Of a stretch of DNA of 64,000 bases, positions 35,531 to 44,031 are shown one piece after another. How positions within the stretch are numbered: position 1 is the first letter of the stretch; every line of letters starts with the position of its first letter. The stretch lies in assembly GCA_024642525.1 (NCBI GenBank), contig JAHEAX010000005.1, positions 62,001-126,000 on the forward strand, in the 5' to 3' direction. This stretch comes from Erythrobacteraceae bacterium (GTDB taxonomy: Bacteria; Pseudomonadota; Alphaproteobacteria; Sphingomonadales; Sphingomonadaceae). The notes beneath the pieces were generated by a model that made no database searches, was not told the DNA's origin, and saw only the letters and a program-made list of their open reading frames with translations. The position numbers and the translations under genes were made by a program.

Positions 35531-35568
35531 ATTGCTGCCATTTCCCGCAGCGGGGAAATGGCAGCAAT
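35531..35568 (-). terminator. Long perfect hairpin downstream of the thiolase gene
   Basis: A 16-bp perfect inverted repeat (ATTGCTGCCATTTCCC, 35531-35546, against 35553-35568) with a 6-base loop. On the minus strand it follows the thiolase stop by about 60 bases and is trailed by TGTTTG, a weak T-run, so it probably ends the thiolase transcript before the NDUFA9-like gene. Confidence 0.65.
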
Positions 35569-35625
35569 ATTGGCCGAAGCCGTCAGCCTATGTTTCCGGT
35601 CCGGGGAAACCGGACTTCGGAAGGA

Positions 35626-36891
35626 TCAGGCGAAATCCTCGACCCGCTCGACGATGATGGCAGGTGCCATGCCGCCAGCGGCGCACATGGTGACCAGACC
35701 ATACCGGCCGCCAGTGCGTTCCAGCTCGTCAATGATAGTGCCGATCAGGATGGAACCTGTCGCACCAATCGGGTGGCCAAGGGCAATCGAGCCGCCATTG
35801 ACATTGACCTTGTCCCAATCGAGCCCGAGGTCAGTCACGAATTTATGGGCCACAACAGCAAATGCCTCGTTGATTTCCCACAGGTCGATATCGTCCTTGG
35901 TCAATCCGGCCTTTTCCAGCACTTTCTTCGCGGCAGGAACAGGCGCATTCAGCATCAGCGTCGGATCATCGCCCATATTGGCGGTGGCAACGATGCGCGC
36001 GCGCGGCTTCAGCCCATGCTTCTTGGCATAGGCTTCGGATGCAACAAGCACTGCTGCCGCGCCATCGACCACGCCTGAACTGTTGCCGGCATGGTGGAAA
36101 TTCCTGATCTCCAGATCAGGGTATTTTTGGTTGATCAGCTTGCGGAAGGTGGTGCCATCATGGTCCAGCGGAACATCGGCAATTTTCGTAAAGGCCGGTT
36201 GCAGTTCGGCCAGCCCTTCACGGGTGGTTTCGGGCCGCGGATATTCGTCATGGTCGAGGATGACATTGCCATCATCGTCCAGCACGGGAATCAGGCTCTT
36301 GGCGAATTTGCCGGCCTTGATCGCGGCATCGGCGCGCTGCTGGCTGCGGAAACCCACTTCGTCCAGTTCTTCGCGCGTGTAACCTTCCATGGAGGCAATG
36401 GCATCGCCGCACATTCCCTGATGGGACTGCGGGTGAACAGATTGCAGGCGCTTGTTGCCTGCGCCCATCATCTGCGGGGCCTTGCCTTCGGCCATGTCTT
36501 CCTGCGCCATTTGCGAGGTCAGGCTCATCATTTCGGTGCCGCCAGCCACGATGCAATCTTCCATGCCGCTCATCACCTGGGCTGCTGCAAGGTTTACCGT
36601 GGTGATGCCGCCGCCGCAGAACCGGTCAAGCGTGAGGCCGGATGAAGTAATGTCATACCCTGCATCCAGGGCAGCCATGCGGCCCATGTCGCCGGCTTGT
36701 TTGCCGCGCTGGGTGGAGGTGGACCAGATGACGTCGTCAACGGTCGAAGTATCGAGATGGTTGCGCTCTGCAATCGCCTTCAGGACAGTCGCCGCGAGGT
36801 GCTGGGGGTGCGATGCTGCAAGCGATCCCTTGCCTACTTTGCCGATGCCCCGGGGGGTGCGGACCGCGTCGATAATATAGGCTTCGGCCAT
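35626..36891 (-). CDS. Acetyl-CoA C-acyltransferase (thiolase)
   Basis: A 421-residue thiolase. The nucleophilic Cys lies in TLDRFCGGGITTVNLA near residue 92, the His of the second motif is in NVNGGSIALGHPIGATGS near 370, and the acid/base Cys is in LVTMCAAGGMAPAI near 405; NEAFAVVAHKF is also present. This is the degradative type of about 420 residues, expected to release acetyl-CoA or propionyl-CoA from 3-ketoacyl-CoA. It is divergent from the enoyl-CoA hydratase / racemase / acyl-CoA dehydrogenase operon across 118 bases containing a nested inverted repeat, so the four enzymes look like one regulated beta-oxidation set. Confidence 0.95.
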   Translation of the reverse strand: MAEAYIIDAVRTPRGIGKVGKGSLAASHPQHLAATVLKAIAERNHLDTSTVDDVIWSTSTQRGKQAGDMGRMAALDAGYDITSSGLTLDRFCGGGITTVNLAAAQVMSGMEDCIVAGGTEMMSLTSQMAQEDMAEGKAPQMMGAGNKRLQSVHPQSHQGMCGDAIASMEGYTREELDEVGFRSQQRADAAIKAGKFAKSLIPVLDDDGNVILDHDEYPRPETTREGLAELQPAFTKIADVPLDHDGTTFRKLINQKYPDLEIRNFHHAGNSSGVVDGAAAVLVASEAYAKKHGLKPRARIVATANMGDDPTLMLNAPVPAAKKVLEKAGLTKDDIDLWEINEAFAVVAHKFVTDLGLDWDKVNVNGGSIALGHPIGATGSILIGTIIDELERTGGRYGLVTMCAAGGMAPAIIVERVEDFA

Positions 36892-36941
36892 CTGTGTGGT
36901 TTCCTTAGTGAATGGACAAGGTGTGCGTCCTAGTTATATAT

Positions 36942-36993
36942 GTTGGGAAAATGCCTGCGGCAAGAGCCGCAAGGAATGACGGGATTTCCCAAC
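36942..36993. promoter_or_regulatory. Nested inverted repeat in the divergent thiolase/hydratase promoter region
   Basis: Outer arms GTTGGGAAA (36942-36950) and TTTCCCAAC (36985-36993) enclose an inner hairpin TGCGGC-AAGA-GCCGCA (36956-36971). A TATATA element at 36935-36940 lies just before it. It may be an operator shared by both divergent transcripts or a leader structure of the hydratase mRNA. Confidence 0.45.
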
Positions 36994-37009
36994 AACGGAG
37001 TGGATTTGA

Positions 37010-37771
37010 ATGAGCGAAGAACTGCTGACGCGCGAGGAAGACGGAATCCTCATCATCACGATCAACCGTCCCGAAGCAAAGAACGCTATGAACAAGGCCG
37101 CTTCGGAAGGTATCGCAGCCGCACTGGACCGGCTCGATTCTGATGAAAATCTGCGGGTCGGCATTCTTACTGGCGCTGGTGGCACGTTCTGTTCCGGCAT
37201 GGATCTCAAGGGTTTCCTGCGCGGCGAAAGCCCGTCTGTTCCCGGCCGCGGCTTTGGCGGCCTGACAGAGAAAAAGCCGGTCAAACCGCTTATTGCAGCG
37301 GTTGAAGGCTATGCGCTGGCAGGCGGTCTGGAACTGATGATCGCTTGCGATCTGGTGGTGGCGAACAGCAAATCCAAATTCGGCATTCCGGAAGCAAAAC
37401 GTGGGCTTGCAGCAGCGGCAGGCGGCTTGATGGTGCTGCCCGATATCATCCCGCACAAGGTGGCGATGGAACTGGCGCTGACCGGTGATTTCATCGATGC
37501 GGCCCGCGCCTATGACCTTGGCATGATCAACCGTGTCACAGATGGCCCGGCGCTGGATGCCGCGATTGAACTGGCAAGGTCGATTACCGCCAATGGCCCC
37601 ATCGCCGTGCGGGTTTCCAAGCAGATTATGGACGAATCGCGGGGCTGGCCGCTCGACAAACGGTATGAGGAACAGGCCAAGCTGCTGCCGCAGGTTTTCC
37701 TGTCACCCGATGCGCGCGAAGGGGCTGCGGCCTTTGCTGAAAAGCGCGCACCCAACTGGACCGGCAAGTAA
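37010..37771 (+). CDS. Enoyl-CoA hydratase/isomerase (crotonase) family protein
   Basis: A 253-residue crotonase-fold enzyme. The oxyanion-hole segments are TGAGGTFCSGMDLKGF near residue 63 and GYALAGGLELMIACDLVVA near 103. Glu residues occur at both usual catalytic positions: in GGLELM and in FGIPEAKRGL. It would hydrate trans-2-enoyl-CoA in beta-oxidation. GGAG lies 9-10 bases before the ATG. It is the first gene of a plus-strand operon with the racemase (14 bases downstream) and acyl-CoA dehydrogenase. Confidence 0.9.
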   Translation: MSEELLTREEDGILIITINRPEAKNAMNKAASEGIAAALDRLDSDENLRVGILTGAGGTFCSGMDLKGFLRGESPSVPGRGFGGLTEKKPVKPLIAAVEGYALAGGLELMIACDLVVANSKSKFGIPEAKRGLAAAAGGLMVLPDIIPHKVAMELALTGDFIDAARAYDLGMINRVTDGPALDAAIELARSITANGPIAVRVSKQIMDESRGWPLDKRYEEQAKLLPQVFLSPDAREGAAAFAEKRAPNWTGK

Positions 37772-37785
37772 GGCGGGGCGGGGTT

Positions 37786-38934
37786 ATGGCAGGCGCATTG
37801 GCGGGGCTGCGGATCGTCGAATTCGCAGGGATCGGCCCGGGGCCATTTTGCGGCATGATGCTGGCGGACCACGGTGCGGAAGTTATCCGCATCGACCGGC
37901 CGGCCGGCAAGCGTGGCGGCGTGGGTTCCATCGGCGGCAAGGATGTGTTGGCACGTTCACGCAAATCGGTGGCGCTTGATCTCAAATCTGCCGAAGGTGT
38001 GGCCGTGGCGCGCAAACTTTGCGCCAGTGCCGATGGCATCATCGAAGGCTATCGCCCCGGCGTCATGGAACGTCTCGGTCTTGGCCCCGATGTGCTGCAG
38101 GCAGACAATCCCAGGCTGGTCTATGGCCGCATGACAGGCTGGGGGCAGGATGGCCCCTATGCCCAGTCAGCCGGACACGACATCAATTATATCGCTTTGT
38201 CAGGCGCGCTTTATCATTATGGCCGCAAGGGCGAAAAACCGACCCCGCCGATCAACATGGTGGGCGATTTCGGCGGCGGCGGCATGGTGCTGGCGTTCGG
38301 CATGGTCAGCGCGCTGCTGAACGTGGCGCGCGGCGGCAAGGGGCAGGTTGTCGATGCGGCCATGACAGACGGTTCGGCGCTGCTGATGGGCATGATCTGG
38401 GGTATGCGCAATGCCGGCACATGGTCCGATACGCGCGGCGGCAACCTGCTCGATACAGGGGCGCATTTCTATGACACTTATGAATGTGCTGATGGCGGGT
38501 TCATTTCCATCGGGTCGATCGAACCGCAGTTCTATGCCGAATTGCGCCGGATTGCGGGTCTGGCGGACGATGCAGAGTTCGATGCCCAGATGAACCCTGC
38601 TGCATGGCCCGCGCTGAAAGACCGGCTGACGCAGCTTTTCAGGACGAAAACGCGCGCTGAATGGTGCGCCGCCATGGAACATACCGATGTGTGCTTTGCG
38701 CCCGTCCTGTCCATGGCTGAAGCACCCGACCATCCGCATAATGCCGCCCGCGGCACATTTGTCGAAGTGGCAGGCGATACCCAGCCAGCGCCTGCCCCGC
38801 GTTTCAGCGGCACGGCGGCGCCTGCACCGGTCGGCGAAAAACCGGCAGGCACTGACACCGATGCAGTGCTTGCTTCCATCGGATTTGATGCTCATGAAAT
38901 TGCCCGCCTGCGCGAAGCCGGCGCGGTCGCCTGA
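37786..38934 (+). CDS. Alpha-methylacyl-CoA racemase-type CaiB/BaiF family enzyme
   Basis: A 382-residue single-domain CaiB/BaiF (class III CoA-transferase fold) protein. The N-terminus LRIVEFAGIGPGPFCGMMLA and ADHGAEVIRIDRP, the His/Asp in SAGHDINYIALSGAL (near residue 128), the Asp in MVGDFGGGGMVLAFG near 158 and the Glu in IGSIEPQFYAEL near 243 match the catalytic set of alpha-methylacyl-CoA racemase, which interconverts 2R- and 2S-methylacyl-CoA. This allows branched acyl chains (pristanoyl-type, bile-acid or sterol side chains) to enter S-specific beta-oxidation. Its place between an enoyl-CoA hydratase and an acyl-CoA dehydrogenase fits that role better than CoA transfer. Confidence 0.88.
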   Translation: MAGALAGLRIVEFAGIGPGPFCGMMLADHGAEVIRIDRPAGKRGGVGSIGGKDVLARSRKSVALDLKSAEGVAVARKLCASADGIIEGYRPGVMERLGLGPDVLQADNPRLVYGRMTGWGQDGPYAQSAGHDINYIALSGALYHYGRKGEKPTPPINMVGDFGGGGMVLAFGMVSALLNVARGGKGQVVDAAMTDGSALLMGMIWGMRNAGTWSDTRGGNLLDTGAHFYDTYECADGGFISIGSIEPQFYAELRRIAGLADDAEFDAQMNPAAWPALKDRLTQLFRTKTRAEWCAAMEHTDVCFAPVLSMAEAPDHPHNAARGTFVEVAGDTQPAPAPRFSGTAAPAPVGEKPAGTDTDAVLASIGFDAHEIARLREAGAVA

Positions 38935-38960
38935 TACAGGCCAAAGACAGGAACTCTCCC

Positions 38961-40103
38961 ATGCTCGATATGTCCAAGCGCTTTGCCTACAACGAAGATC
39001 ACGACATGTTCCGTGACACTGTGCGCAAGGTGTTCGCCGAACACATGACCCCTTTTCTCGAACAGCACGAAGCCGAAGGCATCGTCGGACGCGAGGCTTG
39101 GAAGGCACTGGGCGATGCAGGGATGCTGTGCCCCACAGTGGCAGAGGAAAACGGCGGGCTGGGCCTCGATTTCGGCTATAATGCCGTTATTGCCGAAGAA
39201 CTTTCCTACCTCGGTTCATCAGCCGGATTTACCCTTCAGAACGACATCACGGCCAATTATTTCGAACGTCTGGGCACGCCTGAACAGAAGGCGAAATATC
39301 TGCCGGGCATGATTTCCGGCGATATCATCACGGCCATCGCCATGACCGAACCGGGCGCAGGGTCGGATTTGCAGGGTGTGCGGACCACGGCGAAGCGCGA
39401 CGGGGATGATTACATCATCAACGGTTCCAAAACCTACATCACCAATGGCCAGAATTGCGACGTGGTGATCGTGGTGGCCAAGACCAATCCGGCAGAAGGC
39501 GCCAAGGGCACTTCGCTTATACTGGTGGATGCCGGAACGCCCGGTTTTGAACGGGGACGCAATCTCGACAAGATCGGCCAGCATTCGGCCGACACGTCCG
39601 AACTGTTTTTTACCGATGTGCGCGTTCCCAAGGAAAACCTGCTCGGACAGGAAGGGCGCGGCTTCATCCACCTGATGGAAGAACTGCCGCAGGAACGTAT
39701 TTCCATCGCCATCGGCTGCCAGGCAGGCGCGCAGCGCGCTTTTGACGAAGCAGTTACCTTCACCAAGGACCGCAAGGCCTTTGGCCAGACAGTCTTCGAA
39801 TTCCAGAATACCAAGTTCACCCTCGCCGGGATTGCGGCGGAACTGCAGGTTGGCTGGGCGCATATCGATTGGGCGCTGAAACGGCATATTGCTGGCGAAT
39901 TGACCACCGCAGAAGCATCATCGGCCAAGCTGTGGCACACTGAATTGCAGGGCCGTGTGTGCGATGCGGCGCTGCAGCTGCACGGCGGCGCAGGCTATAT
40001 GAACGAATATATGATTGCCCGCCTGTGGCGCGATGCGCGTGTGACGCGCATTTTCGGCGGCACCAGCGAAATCATGAAGGAAGTCATCAGCCGCTCTATC
40101 TGA
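38961..40103 (+). CDS. Acyl-CoA dehydrogenase
   Basis: A 380-residue FAD-dependent acyl-CoA dehydrogenase that introduces the 2,3 double bond and hands electrons to ETF. The FAD-binding signature AIAMTEPGAGSDLQGVRTTA is near residue 128 and the C-terminal block QLHGGAGYMNEYMIARLWRD near 340. The catalytic Glu position is in FGGTSEIMKEVI near 371. AGGA lies nine bases before the ATG. It closes the hydratase/racemase/dehydrogenase operon and is followed by a strong hairpin where it meets the convergent CoA-transferase gene. The substrate is probably a long or branched acyl-CoA judging by the neighbours. Confidence 0.94.
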   Translation: MLDMSKRFAYNEDHDMFRDTVRKVFAEHMTPFLEQHEAEGIVGREAWKALGDAGMLCPTVAEENGGLGLDFGYNAVIAEELSYLGSSAGFTLQNDITANYFERLGTPEQKAKYLPGMISGDIITAIAMTEPGAGSDLQGVRTTAKRDGDDYIINGSKTYITNGQNCDVVIVVAKTNPAEGAKGTSLILVDAGTPGFERGRNLDKIGQHSADTSELFFTDVRVPKENLLGQEGRGFIHLMEELPQERISIAIGCQAGAQRAFDEAVTFTKDRKAFGQTVFEFQNTKFTLAGIAAELQVGWAHIDWALKRHIAGELTTAEASSAKLWHTELQGRVCDAALQLHGGAGYMNEYMIARLWRDARVTRIFGGTSEIMKEVISRSI

Positions 40104-40117
40104 TCGGCCGGTCTTGT

Positions 40118-40148
40118 CGCGGGGGAGGCTGACGGTCAGCCCCCCGCG
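40118..40148. terminator. GC-rich hairpin at the convergent gene ends
   Basis: CGCGGGGG (40118-40125) pairs with CCCCCGCG (40141-40148), enclosing GGCTGA/TCAGCC. It overlaps the last codons of the minus-strand CoA-transferase gene and follows the acyl-CoA dehydrogenase stop by 15 bases. There is no clear T-run, so termination efficiency is uncertain. Confidence 0.6.
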
Positions 40149-42418
40149 TGTTGTTCCACTACATTTTCGGCCAGCAATCCTGCGATCTCGGCCTCGTCAA
40201 GGGCGAGGCGTTCGTGAAGCAGGTCACGCGTATGTTGGCCCAGCAGCGGGGCCGCGCCATCGGGCGGATCAGGCAGCGTGGCAGAACGCGCTGGCGCATT
40301 TTCCATCAACACCGGATCGGCAATATGGGGGTGGCGCGTGGTGCGGAAAAAACCGCGCGCCTTGTAATAGGCAAAATCGGGTAGCTCGGATGTTCGCAGC
40401 ATCGCGCCCGCCGCAACGCCTGCTTCCTGCAATCGCTCCATCGCGGCTACAGGTGGCATCCCGGCAAGCCATTGTTCCAGAGGGGCATCGCCGGTCACCC
40501 TTGCGATTGCCAGCCTGTCAGCCTTGCCGCGAATGGTGACTACGCACCAATTGTCATCGCCGGCACAAGCGTAAACAGCCGAATGTTCGTCTGCAGGCTC
40601 CAGCGGGATGCCTTTGCCAGCCAGCGACTTTGCCGCGATTTGTGCATAGAGGTGGCACAGCATCACTTCGGCCTGGCTGACGCTGACCCGCCCGCCATGT
40701 CCGGTGCGCAGGCGGCGGATCAACAGGGCCAGCACCCCGATTGCCACAATGCGGCCAGCGACATGGTCGGGATAGATGGTGATCGCGTCGGAAAAACTTT
40801 CCGCCTCTTCCGGATAGCGCCATTGCATGGTCAGCCCGGCAGAAGCCCGCACGAGCGGGCCATACCCCATCCTGCGCGACCATGGGCCGGTCGGGCCATA
40901 GGCGGAACTGTCGGTCACGATGATGCGCGGGTTGATCTGTTTGAGCGTGGCATGGTCCAGCCCGAGCGATTCCAGCGTGCCGCCCTTGAAGTTGGACAGG
41001 ATAACATCGGACTGGCGCACAAGATCCATCAGCAACGCCTTGCCGCGCGGATGCCGGATGTCGATCGCGGCGCTCTGCTTGTTGCGGTTGCCCGATGCGA
41101 AGGATGCGGAAATCGGTTCCGCGCCGGCGGTCTGCCTGATGCCATCGGGAAAAGTCGAGGATTCGATCTTGATGACATCAGCGCCCTGGTCCGCCAGCAT
41201 TCGGCCAGCTTCCGAACCCACCACGATAACACCGAAATCGAGCACCTTGATGCCGCTCAATGGGCGTGGGCCGATGCTGTTGCCATGGGGCAATCGCGGC
41301 GCATCATGCCATGTGGTCTGCGCATCGGGCAGGGCGGGGGCAGGCCGGCCAATGCCCATCCGCACACCATCAATTTCCATCACCCCGTCGGGAAAGGGCG
41401 CTTCGATACCGGGCGCAATTTCGACGGGCTGGAAGGGGTCGCGCGCGATCATTTGCGGGCTTTGCAGCGCTTCGTCGAGATCGAGCAATGCCGCAGCAGG
41501 GACGCCGAATTGCTGCGCGCCTGCTTCCACTTCCAGCCGCGTCTTGTCCGCCAGAAAGCGGATCATTGCGGGGATGAGGTCGGGCGATTTGTAACGCGCG
41601 GTGATGGAATTGAACGACGGGTCGGCAAATTCTGCTGGCTCGCCCATCCAGCGCAGCAGGCCCTGCCACTGGCGCGGCGCAAGGACGCAGAAACGCACGA
41701 AGCCATCCTTGCATGGCAATATCGGATACATATGCGCTGCATCCGGGCGGCCACGCGGTAATGTGCTGGCGCGCACGCCTGCGGTGGCGCTGCCGCCGAC
41801 GCCATATCCCGGGTCAAGCGCCTGCGCCGCGCCATCCAGCGTGGAAAAGTCGATATGGTCGCCGCTGCCAGTGCGGATTGCCTGCCAGCAAGCAATCATC
41901 GCCACATAGACAGCCTGCACGATGGCGCATTGCACCGCCAGATCGCCCGGCGGCAGCAAGGGCGCACGGCCCGGAATGCCGGAGCGGGAAAGTTCCCCCG
42001 ACAAGGCGTGATAGACAGGGCCGGACCCGCGCCAGTCAGTAAAGCCTTGCGTATCACCAAAATCGGAAACTGCCAGTATGACCAGTGCGGGATGAGCCTT
42101 GCGCAGCGCGTCCACATCCTTGGCGCCGCGCGGTATCACCAGAATGGCGGCGCTTTCGACAAGAACATCAAAACCTTGTTCTGGTGCCGCTCGTTTGCCC
42201 AGATTGGCCCCTGCAAATTCGATGCTGTTACCTGCCGCCAGCGTGCCTTGCTTGCGGTCCGCGCCGCCATCTTCGGGTTCTATCCGGATGACATCTGCGC
42301 CCAGTTCCGCAAAATGCCGCGCGATGGCTGCCATCGGCCCGCAAGTGAGGTCCAGCACCCGGATACCTGCCAGCGGCAAGGTATCGGTGGCGGATAGATC
42401 AGCCGACGATGGGTTCAT
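40136..42418 (-). CDS. Fused double-domain CaiB/BaiF family CoA-transferase
   Basis: A 760-residue protein made of two CaiB/BaiF domains in tandem. The first opens LPLAGIRVLDLTCGPMAAIA with ELGADVIRIEP (residues about 14-50); the second opens RPLSGIKVLDFGVIVVGSEA with ADQGADVIKIES (about 392-430). Single-domain family members are about 400 residues, so this is a full duplication or fusion. The first copy seems less conserved at the expected catalytic Asp region, suggesting one half may be structural (inference). Fused members are known in actinobacterial and sphingomonad lipid- or steroid-degradation loci. Its ATG overlaps the stop of the thiolase-like gene upstream (ATGA). Confidence 0.88.
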   Translation of the reverse strand: MNPSSADLSATDTLPLAGIRVLDLTCGPMAAIARHFAELGADVIRIEPEDGGADRKQGTLAAGNSIEFAGANLGKRAAPEQGFDVLVESAAILVIPRGAKDVDALRKAHPALVILAVSDFGDTQGFTDWRGSGPVYHALSGELSRSGIPGRAPLLPPGDLAVQCAIVQAVYVAMIACWQAIRTGSGDHIDFSTLDGAAQALDPGYGVGGSATAGVRASTLPRGRPDAAHMYPILPCKDGFVRFCVLAPRQWQGLLRWMGEPAEFADPSFNSITARYKSPDLIPAMIRFLADKTRLEVEAGAQQFGVPAAALLDLDEALQSPQMIARDPFQPVEIAPGIEAPFPDGVMEIDGVRMGIGRPAPALPDAQTTWHDAPRLPHGNSIGPRPLSGIKVLDFGVIVVGSEAGRMLADQGADVIKIESSTFPDGIRQTAGAEPISASFASGNRNKQSAAIDIRHPRGKALLMDLVRQSDVILSNFKGGTLESLGLDHATLKQINPRIIVTDSSAYGPTGPWSRRMGYGPLVRASAGLTMQWRYPEEAESFSDAITIYPDHVAGRIVAIGVLALLIRRLRTGHGGRVSVSQAEVMLCHLYAQIAAKSLAGKGIPLEPADEHSAVYACAGDDNWCVVTIRGKADRLAIARVTGDAPLEQWLAGMPPVAAMERLQEAGVAAGAMLRTSELPDFAYYKARGFFRTTRHPHIADPVLMENAPARSATLPDPPDGAAPLLGQHTRDLLHERLALDEAEIAGLLAENVVEQHAGG

Positions 42419-43935
42419 GCGGTAAAGGACCAGTTCCGTATGCCTTCGCCGCTATCGCTGATCTGGCCTGCCATGCCGACCGGTTCCTGCCTGCCCGATA
42501 CCAGGATTTCGATTGCCGCAATATCGGATGAAGGAACATTGGCCAGCGTCCTGTTGCCGCCTTGCGTCAGCGCCAGGATAACGCCGTGTTTGGGCGAACC
42601 GTCACGCGCGTAAATGACGGTGTAGGTTTCAATCGTGGCAGGCCCGCAATAATCCTTCTCCAGTTCGGGGACCGGCCCGCGTGCGGCATCTGCCTCTGCC
42701 TGAAAATCGAAATTCTGCGGGAAGCTGATGCCGTCCATCTGGTCTGCCGACAAAACGATGGTGTGGTTATGCGTGGCATAGCCACCATTGGCGAAAAGCA
42801 GCCCCTTGCCGCCCGTTTCACGCAATGCATCGACCATGCTGGCAACCGCATGGCTCATGTAATTGCCGATCGGTCCGCCGCCAAAGGTAAGCCCGCCGAA
42901 CACGCTGGCAGGTTTGTTCAGCGGCCAGTCAACGATACGCCGCGCCATCTTGGGGACACAGGGAAAACAACTGTAGAGTTCCACATGGCCAAAGTCCGCT
43001 GCGGTCAGATGGTTGAGCTCCAGCGCCTTTCGCAGAGAGACTTCCATGCTGGGCGAACGGTCATACCGGTCGCGCGCCAGGAAATCGTCGCTTTCATGGG
43101 CAGCAGCGCCATAGCCGATATGAATCAGCCGGTCTTCTGGCACCCCGCGCCGCCGCGCTTCGGCAATGCTGGCCACGATGAAGCCGGCACCCTGATTGAC
43201 GGAGGAATTGGCCACCATCAGCTTGGTATAGGGGTGGGCAATGGGGCGGTTATCCGCAGTCGGCTCGATAATCTCGGCTGCGCTGCGCGGCTGGTGGATC
43301 CACGCATTGGGATTGGCATTGGCGGTTTCGGAAAAGAGCGACCAGATCGCCCCGCTTTCCGCCTGCGCTTCGGCCAGCGACTGGCCATAGGCAGCGCGCC
43401 CTGCGTTTTCATACAATGGGTAGAAATCCACCGGCGCAGAAAGGCCATACGTCTGCCGGTATCCCGGCGTCTTGCGGCTTGAAACGGCACGCACGGCGTT
43501 GGTTTCAGCCGCCTTGTCCGCAGCAGCAGCGCGGGCCATCTGCATCGCTGTTCGCAGGGCCTCGCCGCCGGTGACGGCGGCTATGCTGATTTCGCCGGAG
43601 CCGATGCGGTTCGCCGCTTCGTTCAGCAGCAGGACCGGGCTGTCGCCATTGGGGCCTTTGCTTTGATAGGCGACTGCCGGTTTCATGCCGCAGGCATCCG
43701 CCACAAAATCCACCAGTGGATTGAGCTGGCGGAAGGAAATCTGGTCGACCAGTGCAAGCGACTGGCAGTCTGCCAGCCATTCTCCGCCCGCGTCTTCTTC
43801 CGCGCGCCGAAGTGCAGCCACCATCAATTCGCCCGAATGCATCCCGCGATGCTGGCCATCTGCCGCGCTTTCCGGCCGATCGTTGATCTGCCCGACACCG
43901 ACAATGACCGGTGTGTTCTCTGGATTTGATTTCAT
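42415..43935 (-). CDS. Thiolase-like protein type 1 (TLP1) lacking the nucleophilic Cys
   Basis: A 506-residue thiolase-superfamily protein longer than normal thiolases (about 400) because of a C-terminal extra domain (about residues 420-506, with PATIETYTVIYARDGSPKHG and IEILVSGRQEPVGMAGQISD). This matches thiolase-like protein type 1 of mycobacteria. Where true thiolases have the reactive Cys, the sequence reads SPVLLLNEAANRIGSGEIS, with no Cys. The later Cys-Phe-Pro-Cys (VELYSCFPCVPKMARR) and GGGPIGNYMSHAVASM segments are retained. Ordinary thiolysis is therefore doubtful; a lyase, binding or other C-C role is possible. Coupled by overlap to the fused CoA-transferase. Confidence 0.87.
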   Translation of the reverse strand: MKSNPENTPVIVGVGQINDRPESAADGQHRGMHSGELMVAALRRAEEDAGGEWLADCQSLALVDQISFRQLNPLVDFVADACGMKPAVAYQSKGPNGDSPVLLLNEAANRIGSGEISIAAVTGGEALRTAMQMARAAAADKAAETNAVRAVSSRKTPGYRQTYGLSAPVDFYPLYENAGRAAYGQSLAEAQAESGAIWSLFSETANANPNAWIHQPRSAAEIIEPTADNRPIAHPYTKLMVANSSVNQGAGFIVASIAEARRRGVPEDRLIHIGYGAAAHESDDFLARDRYDRSPSMEVSLRKALELNHLTAADFGHVELYSCFPCVPKMARRIVDWPLNKPASVFGGLTFGGGPIGNYMSHAVASMVDALRETGGKGLLFANGGYATHNHTIVLSADQMDGISFPQNFDFQAEADAARGPVPELEKDYCGPATIETYTVIYARDGSPKHGVILALTQGGNRTLANVPSSDIAAIEILVSGRQEPVGMAGQISDSGEGIRNWSFTA

Positions 43936-44031
43936 CTGGATTTCCTGTTCGGGAGGCGGTCATTCGGGGCGAAATGCATCGGGGTTGCAATCTGGCGCAA
44001 AGTGCCGGCTGCAGGAGAATTCATGCTGCGT

